Shown: piece after piece, positions 1 through 6,632 of the stretch
Numbering within the stretch: the stretch's first letter is position 1
Layout of the letters: every line of letters begins with the position of its first letter
Translations under genes and position numbers: made by a program
The notes under the pieces: model-generated
Seen by the model: the letters and a program-made list of their open reading frames with translations, nothing else
The model's database searches: none
Told to the model about the DNA's origin: nothing
Assembly (NCBI GenBank): GCA_038231495.1
Contig: JBBRLG010000286.1
Coordinates: 1-9,312 of the forward strand
DNA length: 9,312 nucleotides
Direction of reading: 5' to 3'
Source of the DNA: JBBRLG01 sp038231495
Lineage (GTDB): Bacteria; Planctomycetota; Planctomycetia; Gemmatales; Gemmataceae

Positions 1-91
1 AAGCGCCGCACTCCAAAAAGACGCTTTTACATTTGCCTTTCCTCTGTGCCTCTGTGGTTAACTTTTTAGTCGCTCAGCGACAAGCAACCAA
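1..91. other. 3' flank of the operon, with small repeats
   Basis: No gene is visible here. The segment lies just beyond the stop of the last operon gene. Bases 69-81 form a small perfect hairpin (GTCGC, 3-base loop, GCGAC) at the expected place for transcript-end processing, but on the minus strand it is followed by TAAAAAG rather than a T-run, so it is not a classical intrinsic terminator. Bases 41-56 are two head-to-tail copies of CCTCTGTG, a kind of short CACAGAGG-type repeat that I associate, from memory only, with intergenic DNA of planctomycetes and related phyla. The sequence is clearly AT-richer than the genes. Confidence 0.4.
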
Positions 92-2848
92 TCAACCGTT
101 CGGCACCGGCAGACAAATCGCGTGGTTGTCCCGCGTGATGACGGTCAACTCGTTGGTGTGCGGGCTGAAGAAGCAGGCCGACGACGCCGGCAGCGCCAGG
201 TCTTGGGTGGACCACGGCATCAGCCAGTTGCCCACCGGGCGCAGCCACACGACACGCCCCTCCCGCACGGCGGCGAGCCGACCGGGGCGCAAGATCGTCA
301 CCGCGTCGTAGCCGCTGTGCCCCGCTGCAACGCCCGACGCATGAAGCCGCCATCTCCCCTGGTCGCGGTGCAAGTGCGACCAGTAAACGCCGCCGCCGGA
401 CGCGCTGATGCGCGCGACCTCACAGTGGGCACCGTCCTCTTGAAACCAGGTCAAGGACGCTTGCCGGACCAGCGCGTCGGCGGGTGGTTGGACATTCCAA
501 CTCAAGGGACTACCCGGTGAAGTTCGGTCGGCGGTGTTGACGAAAAATACCGCCCCTGGGCCGTAAAAACACACCGCCTCCACACCGCCAAATTCCTTTT
601 TCGTGGGGTCAATGAGAAGAATGCTGTCCCATACCAAGCTAGGACAATGGTCAAAGCTGCGTCCCAGTCGCGCCACCGGGACCATCTGTTGACTCATCAC
701 GATGTCAAATTCGTTCTCGGAATACAGGGCAAAATAAAACTCATCCGCGGCAACAATCTGTGTCATCTGCTCCGCTGCCGGACTTCGTTCGTGTCCTTTT
801 TCATAAAGGCCAATGCTGTTTCGCACATAGCTCGTACATCGGCTTCGGACTTCCGACTTTTGATGAATGACGACAACCAACTGGCCGGAAGGATCGGTAC
901 TCACGACGGTCACAGGACACGAGGATGCGGGAAACTCCACGACGTTCGTGGAGCGAGGGTCGAAACCGACAAGCCGGCCGCTATCGAAACCGATGAAAAC
1001 CTGGCCGGTCTCCGGTGCGGCACACAAGGCCGTTATTTGACCGTTACCAAGGTGGATGGGATTCAGTGCGTTGACAACTCGCGGTGCTGACGGTTTGCGG
1101 CTCGGACGCAGAGCGGCTTTGAAGGCGAACTCCGCGTCGTGGACCTGGGCCGGTGCCCAAAGCGTGGTGCGGGCGAACAATGCCGCGGCCTGCGCGCCCG
1201 GCTTTTGCTCGACCGCGCTGCGCTGCCGCAGCTTGTTCGCCAGGCCGACCAGCGCCCGGTCGCGCAGGTCGTCCCGCAGCAGAACCAGTTGCGGCTGCCC
1301 GGCAAGGCGTGCGACCTCGTTATAGAATTGGCCGGCGATGGCTTCGTGGCCGGGCGGTGCGAAATAGGCGTCGGCCTCCGCGAGCAGGGCCAGGAAGGCG
1401 TCCGGAGTTTCGGCCTCGGCGTGCAGTGCGGCCAGGCGCAGCAGGCAGGCGACCGCCGTGCCGCCCGGCCGTTGGGCCCACCCCTGCCGCAAATAATCCA
1501 GGGCAAGGTCGAGGCGGCCGGCGCGGTCGAGCATCAGCTCCGCGGCGGCGAGGTAGTTGTGCTGCTTGGCGACCAGCTTGTCGGCCGCGAGCGTGTATTC
1601 CGCAAGCGCCTCCTCCTCCTCGCCGGTCTTGCGCAAAACCTCGGCGGCGAGCAGGTGTTCCCCGCGCTGACGGTAGAGCTGCAACGCCCGGTCGAACTCG
1701 CCGGCGGCCTCGAACGCGCGGCCGGCAGCCAACTTGTCGTCCAACTTGTCGAGGTAAAGGATCGCGGCGTCGTGGTGCAGGCCGCCGCGTGCCAGCACGT
1801 CGGCGGCCAGGCGGTAGTCGCGCAGCAATTTCCCATAGATGAACGCGGCCCGGCGGTAATCGCCGCGGGCCGCGGCGGCCGCGGCGGCCTTGCGGTACTC
1901 GGCACTGAGCTGAACCTGCACGTCGCCGCCGGCGAACCAAACGCTCGCACCGCCGTCCCGGTTGCCCGCCCCAAGGATGTTGGCGAGGGAATACCGGACG
2001 TTGTGCGTCGGCAGGTTCGCATTGCCCGCGACGGTGCCGCCGCGGTCGCCGTCGCCACCCAGCGGCAACGCGCGTCGCAGGGCCTTTTCGAGGTCGCCGC
2101 CGCGGAACTCGCGCAACAGGGCGCGGAGCGCGGCCTCCTGCGCGCCAAGTAGCGCTTCGCTGAGGCGCGGCGCCCGTTCCAGGGCCGACTGGACCAGCTT
2201 CGCGCCCAGTTTGGACAGCCCGGCCCAGCCGAGCGCGTCGCCCGCTTTCAGGAACGCCTTGCCCAGCCCCATCGACGCCATGCCGCTCACCTTCGCCGGC
2301 AGGCTGGCGTCGTCGGGCAAGGGTTCCTCGGTGCCGATGCCCTCGCTGCCGGCCTCCAACACCTCATCGCCCGACTCTTCCGGCACGTCGAGCAAAATTT
2401 CGTGCAGCCGCTCCGCCCGTTCCGGCCCGGCGGGCAGGGCGACCCAGGCGCGGCGGTGGACGACGGCCACGCGCAGCACGTTCGCCAATTGCAACGGCCG
2501 GTCCGGCTCGTAGGACAGGACGCGGCCGCCCGGCAGGAAAACCAGACCGCGGTCGCGCACCAGGGCACGGGCCTCGTCGTCCAACAGCGGCGGCAACAGG
2601 TCGGCGTCGGCGGGTAGGAACAGGTCCGGCGACAGTCGGCGCAGGCGGATCGTCCGCCGGTAGGCGTGGGCCGACGGTTCAAGCAACTTGAGCAGGTAGC
2701 CGCCGGGGACGGCAAACGTTGCCGGCGGCGGGTCGCAGCCCAGGTCGGCCCAGAGCGCGAGCAGTTCCCCCACGCCTTCGCCGAGCAGGAGCAGGCCGCG
2801 CACCGCGTCCGCTTCTTGCCTTTTGTGGAGCTTAAATGGCACCTTCAT
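92..2848 (-). CDS. bpX6-like / TPR / beta-propeller protein of a MoxR-vWA ternary conflict system
   Basis: This is a 918-residue protein, probably the large recognition or scaffold part of the ternary system. Residues 1-155 form a globular N-terminal domain that I match from memory to the bpX6 family. Residues 160-300 are a linker rich in Gly, Ala and charged residues, ending in a conserved-looking VWFAGGDVQ stretch (303-311). Residues 312-515 are a helical array of TPR-like repeats with recurring Ala-rich A/B helix pairs such as DYRRAAFIYGKLLRDY (330-345), EFDRALQLYRQRGEHLLAA (384-402) and RLDLALDYLRQGW (445-457). From about residue 600 to the end the sequence is beta-rich with WD/propeller-like blades (ITALCAAPETGQVFIGF at 605-621). 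No signal peptide or membrane segment is visible, so it is probably cytosolic. The ATG overlaps the vWA gene's stop (ATGA) and has a strong ribosome site. The DNA for the first part of the propeller (about 520-1050) is markedly AT-richer than the rest. The bpX6 label is less certain than the TPR and propeller reading. Confidence 0.85.
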   Translation of the reverse strand: MKVPFKLHKRQEADAVRGLLLLGEGVGELLALWADLGCDPPPATFAVPGGYLLKLLEPSAHAYRRTIRLRRLSPDLFLPADADLLPPLLDDEARALVRDRGLVFLPGGRVLSYEPDRPLQLANVLRVAVVHRRAWVALPAGPERAERLHEILLDVPEESGDEVLEAGSEGIGTEEPLPDDASLPAKVSGMASMGLGKAFLKAGDALGWAGLSKLGAKLVQSALERAPRLSEALLGAQEAALRALLREFRGGDLEKALRRALPLGGDGDRGGTVAGNANLPTHNVRYSLANILGAGNRDGGASVWFAGGDVQVQLSAEYRKAAAAAAARGDYRRAAFIYGKLLRDYRLAADVLARGGLHHDAAILYLDKLDDKLAAGRAFEAAGEFDRALQLYRQRGEHLLAAEVLRKTGEEEEALAEYTLAADKLVAKQHNYLAAAELMLDRAGRLDLALDYLRQGWAQRPGGTAVACLLRLAALHAEAETPDAFLALLAEADAYFAPPGHEAIAGQFYNEVARLAGQPQLVLLRDDLRDRALVGLANKLRQRSAVEQKPGAQAAALFARTTLWAPAQVHDAEFAFKAALRPSRKPSAPRVVNALNPIHLGNGQITALCAAPETGQVFIGFDSGRLVGFDPRSTNVVEFPASSCPVTVVSTDPSGQLVVVIHQKSEVRSRCTSYVRNSIGLYEKGHERSPAAEQMTQIVAADEFYFALYSENEFDIVMSQQMVPVARLGRSFDHCPSLVWDSILLIDPTKKEFGGVEAVCFYGPGAVFFVNTADRTSPGSPLSWNVQPPADALVRQASLTWFQEDGAHCEVARISASGGGVYWSHLHRDQGRWRLHASGVAAGHSGYDAVTILRPGRLAAVREGRVVWLRPVGNWLMPWSTQDLALPASSACFFSPHTNELTVITRDNHAICLPVPNG

Positions 2849-5724
2849 GGGTCCGTCCTCTCCTCCTGTTTCCTCCGCCGCGACGCGGCATGCAGCGCGC
2901 GGCCGATTTTCGCCGCCGCCCCCGGCGTCGGGCTACCGCCCAATAGGGCGGGTGCCCCAAAGCCGGTGCCCTCTGGCAGCCAGGCCGCGACCTGCTGACG
3001 GAAAGTAAAAATCATGCAAACGAGATCGCCGCCGTGGTCGAACAGTGCGATTTGGCCGAACCGGTCGCACGCGGCCACGAGGGTGTTGACCGCGAACCGT
3101 GTAAAGCGGTTGCGGTCGTAAGCGAGCCAACTCGGTTGTCCCGGGCGCAAGGCTGGGCCTGACGGTCCGATCATGTCGGGGGGCAGTTGTTTGACCAAGA
3201 ACGCTGTCGGACTTCCTCTCCCCTGCGCGTTCGAGAGTACCCCATTATCCCACCGGAACAAGTTAATCATCAGGTCGAGCTCAATGGACAACCAAAATTC
3301 GCCCAGATGTATTTCAACGTTACTATGGCAGCCGCCGCGCGGCACCACCGCACACACCCGGCCGCAGTCCGCGACCGCCCGCACTTCGGCCTCATTAGCA
3401 CCGGTCTGCAGCGCTAACAAACGCCCGTCACTAGACAGGGCCACGCCGACCTGCTCCCGCGGTTGAGAATAGTCCCCTGCCAGCTTCCCCGGAGGGACGA
3501 TAAACACGCTGAGCCGTCGCCGTCGATGTATGTTGGGCAGCGCGTCGATTGGTTTCCACAGGACGGCGAGCGTATCTTCGGCTCCCCAGGCGCTGACGAG
3601 TTTTTGCCCCTTCAGCAACGGCTTTCCCTCTATATGCGGAGCGAATTTGAACGCTTTACCTTCATCCAGCGTACCCCACAAATCACCGGTGATAGGGTCC
3701 AGCCCCACCCAGTGCTCGGTAGAACAGGGATAGTTGCTGGGCGGTAATACATCCACGCCGGTCGTACGGGGCAGGCCGCCCTTGGCCGCCCTGGCGAGCG
3801 CCTCGGCAGCGCGCGAAGGGATCGGCGTCGGACGCAACGGCACACTGGCCGATGCGGTGAGGTGGATGTCCGCGGTCGTCAGAACATGACGGAGTGGCTT
3901 GGCGCGGTGCGGGCAATGCGTCTCGTGCGTCGCCAGGTCGATGGCGGACGCCACCGGCTTACCGTAATAGTGTTCCAGCACGACGACCGTGTGCAGGTCG
4001 GGGTAATAATGCGTGCCGTCGGGCAGCCAGTTGCCGTCGCCGAGTACGAATAGACTACATCTACGCTCGCCGAAGTGGTAGTGAAATCCCACACAGTCCG
4101 CGCCGATCAAACCCACCACGACAAAACCGTCGGCAACGCCCTTCACCTGCCGAACGTCGGTGAGAACCTGGCCGCGACAGAAGCCGCGCGGCAACACCTC
4201 GAAGCCAAAACCGTCGGTGCGCACCGCGTGCAACATGCCGTTGGCGCTGGCGGCGAGCAACCACTTGCCGCCGAGGTCGAAGTCGAAACGGAACGGGCCG
4301 TGCCCCGCCGTGATGCCGAAGCGGAACGGGAAACCGACCGGCTCCACGTCGCCGCGCCACGGCACGCGCGGATCGACGGCCGGTGCCGGCAGCGGCGGTT
4401 TACTGACATCGAGATCGACGTGAAAGCGGCTCAGCGGCACCGGCACGCCGTGCTTGATCTGGCTGAACTCCACGTCGCCGCGCTCGGTGACGCCCAGGGC
4501 GAACAGGCGCGTCGGGTCGCCGGCCCGCTTCGCCGCCGCCGCCACGTCGCCTTCCGTCAGGTTGCGCGGGTGCGTCAGCAACACCACGTCGCGCGTTGTC
4601 GCCGCCGGTTCTTCCAGGATGCGTTCCAGGGCGCGGCCGGGGTTCGCGGACAAATCGCTCGCGCCCAGGGCCGCGGCCAAGGCGTCGTCGGCGCTCGTCA
4701 CCGGGTCACATGGGGCGCCGCCGGTGCTGGTGGACGCGACGAGGAACGGCAGTTTGCGGCGGTCGGCCATCTTGCCGAGCGCGAAGACGGCCGCGGTGAG
4801 CACGAGGCGGACGACGCCCCAGGTGCGTACGCCCTGGTCCAGAAGGACGACCAGTTCCTCGCGCGTCTGGGCGTGCGGTTCTTCGCGGCGAAAATAGAGC
4901 AATTCGCGCTCGGCGTACCGCCGTAGGAATTCGAGGTCGTCCAGGGCGAACTGGCTCGGCAGGATTTGCTCCGGGTTGCCGGTGGTGGTCACGTCGCTGT
5001 AGCCGCCGAGGGGCAACTCGTTGTGCGCGAGGCGGCGCGGCGGCAAGCTCAGGGCACTGACCAGCTGCGACACGAACGGCACCGCGCCGGCCAGGCGGTC
5101 GTGCCGGGCGAGGTCGGCGAGGACGCCCGCGAGCGACCGCGGCTTTGTGGACGCCACCTCTTGCGCGATGGTCTTGGCCGCCTCTTTGACGGGGCCGTTG
5201 CCGTACTTGAACCAGTGCAGCAAGTCTGGCGCGGTGTACGCCGACGCCGCCTGGAGCACCTGGTCCTCGAAGTCGCCGACCGCCAGCGGCGGCACGGCGG
5301 TCGTCTTACCGCGCACGGCCAGGACTTCCATGATGCGGTACCAGCGCAGCACGACTTGTTGCCAGATGGCGAGTGTCGGCGGCGGGTTTGGCACCGACGG
5401 CACGTCGGCGCACAGGGCCGCGCCGAACGCGCCGGCGTTGCGGTGGACCTTGCCGCCGAGGTGAAACGCCTCCTGGAGCGGGCCGCGGCGGCCGAGTGAC
5501 GCGCGGTCCTGGCGCAACAGGTAAAGCAGGTGCAGGACGTGGTTGAAATCGACCAGGGGGCGGCGCGCCGCGAAGCCTTCCAGGAAGCCGACGATTTCGC
5601 CGGAGAAGGCGAAGGTGGTGCCGTCCGCGAATTCGACTGCCTCGCCGTCGGGCGACCAGCGCAGGCCGCCGAGCGTTTTGCAGTAATCTTCCGAGATGCG
5701 CAGGTAGTCGGCGACTTCATTCAT
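2845..5724 (-). CDS. vWA-beta-propeller protein of a MoxR-vWA ternary conflict system
   Basis: This 959-residue protein starts M-N-E-V. Residues 1-280 are mostly helical and contain no domain I can name. Residues 289-412 look like a von Willebrand A domain: LVVLLDQGVRTWG (291-303) fits strand 1 plus the metal-site loop, an amphipathic helix follows, and VVLLTHPRN (380-388) fits the usual TDG strand. The D-x-S-x-S and TDG residues are replaced (DQGVR, THP), so metal binding through a standard MIDAS is unlikely. Residues 455-935 are beta-rich and propeller-like (DFDLGGKWLLAASANGMLHAV at about 481-501 is a typical blade). The tail is very basic. A longer start at 5907 would place the first 30 or so codons in a palindromic repeat; the ATG at 5724 has an AGAGG 5 bases upstream and is preferred. 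Paired with MoxR, it is expected to act as the substrate or partner adaptor. The gene is separated from the rest of its operon by the TA insert. Confidence 0.88.
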   Translation of the reverse strand: MNEVADYLRISEDYCKTLGGLRWSPDGEAVEFADGTTFAFSGEIVGFLEGFAARRPLVDFNHVLHLLYLLRQDRASLGRRGPLQEAFHLGGKVHRNAGAFGAALCADVPSVPNPPPTLAIWQQVVLRWYRIMEVLAVRGKTTAVPPLAVGDFEDQVLQAASAYTAPDLLHWFKYGNGPVKEAAKTIAQEVASTKPRSLAGVLADLARHDRLAGAVPFVSQLVSALSLPPRRLAHNELPLGGYSDVTTTGNPEQILPSQFALDDLEFLRRYAERELLYFRREEPHAQTREELVVLLDQGVRTWGVVRLVLTAAVFALGKMADRRKLPFLVASTSTGGAPCDPVTSADDALAAALGASDLSANPGRALERILEEPAATTRDVVLLTHPRNLTEGDVAAAAKRAGDPTRLFALGVTERGDVEFSQIKHGVPVPLSRFHVDLDVSKPPLPAPAVDPRVPWRGDVEPVGFPFRFGITAGHGPFRFDFDLGGKWLLAASANGMLHAVRTDGFGFEVLPRGFCRGQVLTDVRQVKGVADGFVVVGLIGADCVGFHYHFGERRCSLFVLGDGNWLPDGTHYYPDLHTVVVLEHYYGKPVASAIDLATHETHCPHRAKPLRHVLTTADIHLTASASVPLRPTPIPSRAAEALARAAKGGLPRTTGVDVLPPSNYPCSTEHWVGLDPITGDLWGTLDEGKAFKFAPHIEGKPLLKGQKLVSAWGAEDTLAVLWKPIDALPNIHRRRRLSVFIVPPGKLAGDYSQPREQVGVALSSDGRLLALQTGANEAEVRAVADCGRVCAVVPRGGCHSNVEIHLGEFWLSIELDLMINLFRWDNGVLSNAQGRGSPTAFLVKQLPPDMIGPSGPALRPGQPSWLAYDRNRFTRFAVNTLVAACDRFGQIALFDHGGDLVCMIFTFRQQVAAWLPEGTGFGAPALLGGSPTPGAAAKIGRALHAASRRRKQEERTDP
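2857..2867 (-). promoter_or_regulatory. Strong Shine-Dalgarno for the bpX6-like gene
   Basis: The minus strand reads AGGAGGAGAGG, 8 bases before the ATG at 2848. It lies inside the last codons of the vWA gene, where it encodes part of the charged tail. Together with the ATGA overlap it gives the downstream gene both coupled and independent initiation. Confidence 0.7.
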
Positions 5725-5727
5725 GGG
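5714..5727 (-). repeat. Near-direct repeat, copy B (vWA gene start)
   Basis: On the minus strand this reads CCCATGAATGAAGT and covers the real vWA start codon. It matches copy A at 6721-6734 (CCCATGAACGAAGT) in 13 of 14 bases, in the same orientation, 1,007 bases away. Both copies encode M-N-E-V. The pair brackets the toxin-antitoxin and repeat segment. Confidence 0.55.
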
Positions 5728-5729
5728 AG

Positions 5730-5734
5730 CCTCT
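5730..5734 (-). promoter_or_regulatory. Ribosome site deciding the vWA start
   Basis: AGAGG within AAAAGAGG on the minus strand lies 5 bases upstream of the ATG at 5724. In-frame starts further upstream (5763 and 5907) have no comparable site, and the one at 5907 reads straight through the inverted repeat. This favours 5724. Confidence 0.5.
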
Positions 5735-5788
5735 TTTATCACCGCCGTTGCGCGTTCCGTCATTGATATACTGCCCGCGGCTCGATGC

Positions 5789-5875
5789 GGCACAAGCGCC
5801 CGTAGCCACAAGCGGCCCGCTTGTGGAAGACGTTCACCCACAAGCGGGCCGCTTGTGGTTACGGGCGCTTGTGCC
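5789..5875. repeat. Large inverted repeat with 38-base arms (REP-like pair)
   Basis: Left arm 5789-5826 and right arm 5838-5875 are reverse complements over 38 bases with a single mismatch (a C/T difference that still allows G-U pairing in RNA), separated by an 11-base spacer. Each arm also contains its own palindrome, CCACAAGCGG-N-CCGCTTGTGG, so alternative small hairpins or one large cruciform are possible. The left arm shares CGTAGCC, then A or G, then CAAGCGGCCCGCTTG with the element at 9251-9274, which indicates a dispersed family. There is no adjacent T-run, so a simple terminator role is not obvious. Confidence 0.85.
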
Positions 5876-5893
5876 ACTTTCCCCCGCGCCCGG

Positions 5894-5899
5894 TATAAT
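5894..5899 (+). promoter_or_regulatory. Candidate plus-strand -10 box (TATAAT)
   Basis: This is a perfect TATAAT in otherwise GC-rich surroundings. The only -35-like hexamer, TTGTGC, sits 19 bases upstream inside the inverted repeat, which is a poor fit. A transcript from here would run antisense to the toxin and antitoxin genes. The match could be chance. Confidence 0.22.
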
Positions 5900-5939
5900 T
5901 CCCGCAAACGGGATGGCCGGCCCAGGCGTCACCATTGGG

Positions 5940-6001
5940 GTGGAATCCGCGACAAGGATCCAGCCCCGTAAACGGGGCTGAATGCCTACCATGGATTCCA
6001 C
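5940..6001. other. Nested stem-loop element
   Basis: The outer arms GTGGAATCC (5940-5948) and GGATTCCAC (5993-6001) are perfect reverse complements. Inside them CAGCCCCGT (5961-5969) and ACGGGGCTG (5972-5980) form a second perfect 9-base stem with a 2-base loop. The layout resembles REP elements moved by RAYT transposases or a small structured RNA. No transposase is present in the window. Confidence 0.5.
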
Positions 6002-6071
6002 TCACAAACATGATAGTTCCCCTATAGCGGCGGCACACCGGCACGCGGAGTCTGTGATAACGGGGCATTGT

Positions 6072-6413
6072 TCAGGGCCGCACGTGATCCGCCAGTCGCT
6101 GGCGGAGGCGCTGAAATCGGGAGTGGTCAATCCTCCCGATGACGCCAGCGATCTCGCCGAGGTCCGCCGCATACAAATAGCTCAAGCGGATCACTGACGC
6201 GCGGCGCAGGCCGCTGACCGGGAAATCCGTATCGCCCGGCTGGACGAGTTCGTCCCAATTAGCCAGGAGGTGCTGAAGCTGTGTGCTGATTCCACAGAGC
6301 AGGAGGTTTTGATAAGGGCCGGGCAGGTCTGCCAGAAGCAGGGCCGGCCGTAGCTTGGGCGTTCCACTGCCGAACTCGGGTAAGGGAATCAGGATCACAT
6401 CTCCGGGATTCAC
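6072..6413 (-). CDS. Type II toxin, PemK/MazF-like mRNA endoribonuclease
   Basis: At 113 residues this has the usual length for the PemK/MazF toxin family, whose members cleave mRNA and are held inactive by their cognate antitoxin. The N-terminus NPGDVILIPLPEF (2-14) is the family's first beta-strand signature. KLRPALLL (20-27) carries the arginine expected in the active site (R22), GISTQ (41-45) supplies the hydroxyl residues of the second conserved strand, and SVIRLSYLYAADLGEIAGVIGRID (73-96) matches the C-terminal 'R-x-(S/D)-x-L ... GxIGxL' region in form. It starts with GTG in a GTGA overlap with the antitoxin stop, so the two are translationally coupled, antitoxin first. It is intact, with nothing to suggest decay. 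Its GC (about 57-60% in sample lines) is lower than the flanking operon genes, consistent with later acquisition. Confidence 0.85.
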   Translation of the reverse strand: MNPGDVILIPLPEFGSGTPKLRPALLLADLPGPYQNLLLCGISTQLQHLLANWDELVQPGDTDFPVSGLRRASVIRLSYLYAADLGEIAGVIGRIDHSRFQRLRQRLADHVRP

Positions 6414-6616
6414 GAGTTGGACTCCGGTTTCAAATCTGCGCTGGTATACTCCGGTTCATTCGGCCCGTAGGCTCGGGCAAATTGAGTCTGGCCGAATTGC
6501 CGCCAGGCCTCGCGTTCCTCCCGCGCGTTTAAGAACTCCACGAAATCCAGGACCTCGCGCAACCGCTCCTCCGGCAATCCTTCCAGGACCTTTGCGAGAG
6601 TTTCCTTAACACTCAT
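6410..6616 (-). CDS. Type II antitoxin, DUF2281-like
   Basis: This 68-residue protein is placed directly before the toxin. The N-terminal half (EGLPEERLREVLDFVEFL, 12-29) is the amphipathic helix pair typical of DUF2281-type small proteins often found as antitoxins. The C-terminal half (about 36-68) is extended and acidic, as expected for a segment that wraps and blocks the toxin. No ribbon-helix-helix or AbrB fold is obvious, so direct DNA binding and autoregulation are uncertain. The start at 6616 has AAGGAG 7 bases upstream; a longer frame back to 6709 lacks such a site. The stop overlaps the toxin's GTG. The family assignment rests on pattern memory; the antitoxin role rests mainly on its partner. 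Confidence 0.75.
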   Translation of the reverse strand: MSVKETLAKVLEGLPEERLREVLDFVEFLNAREEREAWRQFGQTQFARAYGPNEPEYTSADLKPESNS

Positions 6617-6623
6617 TGGTGTA

Positions 6624-6629
6624 CTCCTT
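6624..6629 (-). promoter_or_regulatory. Shine-Dalgarno of the antitoxin
   Basis: AAGGAG on the minus strand is 7 bases before the ATG at 6616. It fixes the antitoxin start, rules out the longer reading frame, and lies just after the stop of the 32-codon ORF at 6633. Confidence 0.7.
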
Positions 6630-6632
6630 GGG

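Larger units (their letters stand above)
5725..6071. other. 347-base non-coding interval rich in palindromes
   Basis: No credible gene lies here on either strand. From the vWA side it holds the vWA ribosome site, a weak minus-strand promoter-like TATATC (5765-5770 on the plus strand), a long inverted repeat (5789-5875), a plus-strand TATAAT (5894-5899), a short TCCCG/CGGGA hairpin (5900-5913) and a nested stem-loop element (5940-6001). Bases 6002-6071, next to the toxin stop, show nothing I can name. Because it separates the toxin from the vWA gene, it probably holds whatever promoter now drives the last two operon genes. Confidence 0.6.

Noticed and set aside
69..81. An intrinsic terminator for the operon
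   Set aside because: The hairpin is perfect but only 5 base pairs, and it is followed on the minus strand by an A-rich rather than a T-rich stretch.
1860..1895. A GCGGCC-rich simple repeat
   Set aside because: It is the codon pattern of an Ala-rich TPR helix (residues 321-327) in a high-GC gene, not an independent repeat element.
1139..2152. A plus-strand frame of 337 codons opposite the TPR region
   Set aside because: It is complementary to the TPR-coding segment, low in complexity and without homology cues; long antisense frames are expected at this GC.
4075..4926. A plus-strand frame of 283 codons opposite the vWA-propeller gene
   Set aside because: It is His/Arg/Ala-rich shadow sequence; the minus strand carries the recognisable vWA and propeller.
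5789..5875. A CRISPR unit or insertion-sequence terminal repeats
   Set aside because: There is no regular repeat-spacer spacing, and no transposase lies between or beside the arms; the arms are only 11 bases apart.
5725..5907. An extended N-terminus for the vWA protein (61 extra residues, start at 5907)
   Set aside because: The extension is encoded by the 38-base-arm inverted repeat, has no ribosome site at its start, and bears no relation to the rest of the protein. The ATG at 5724 has an AGAGG.
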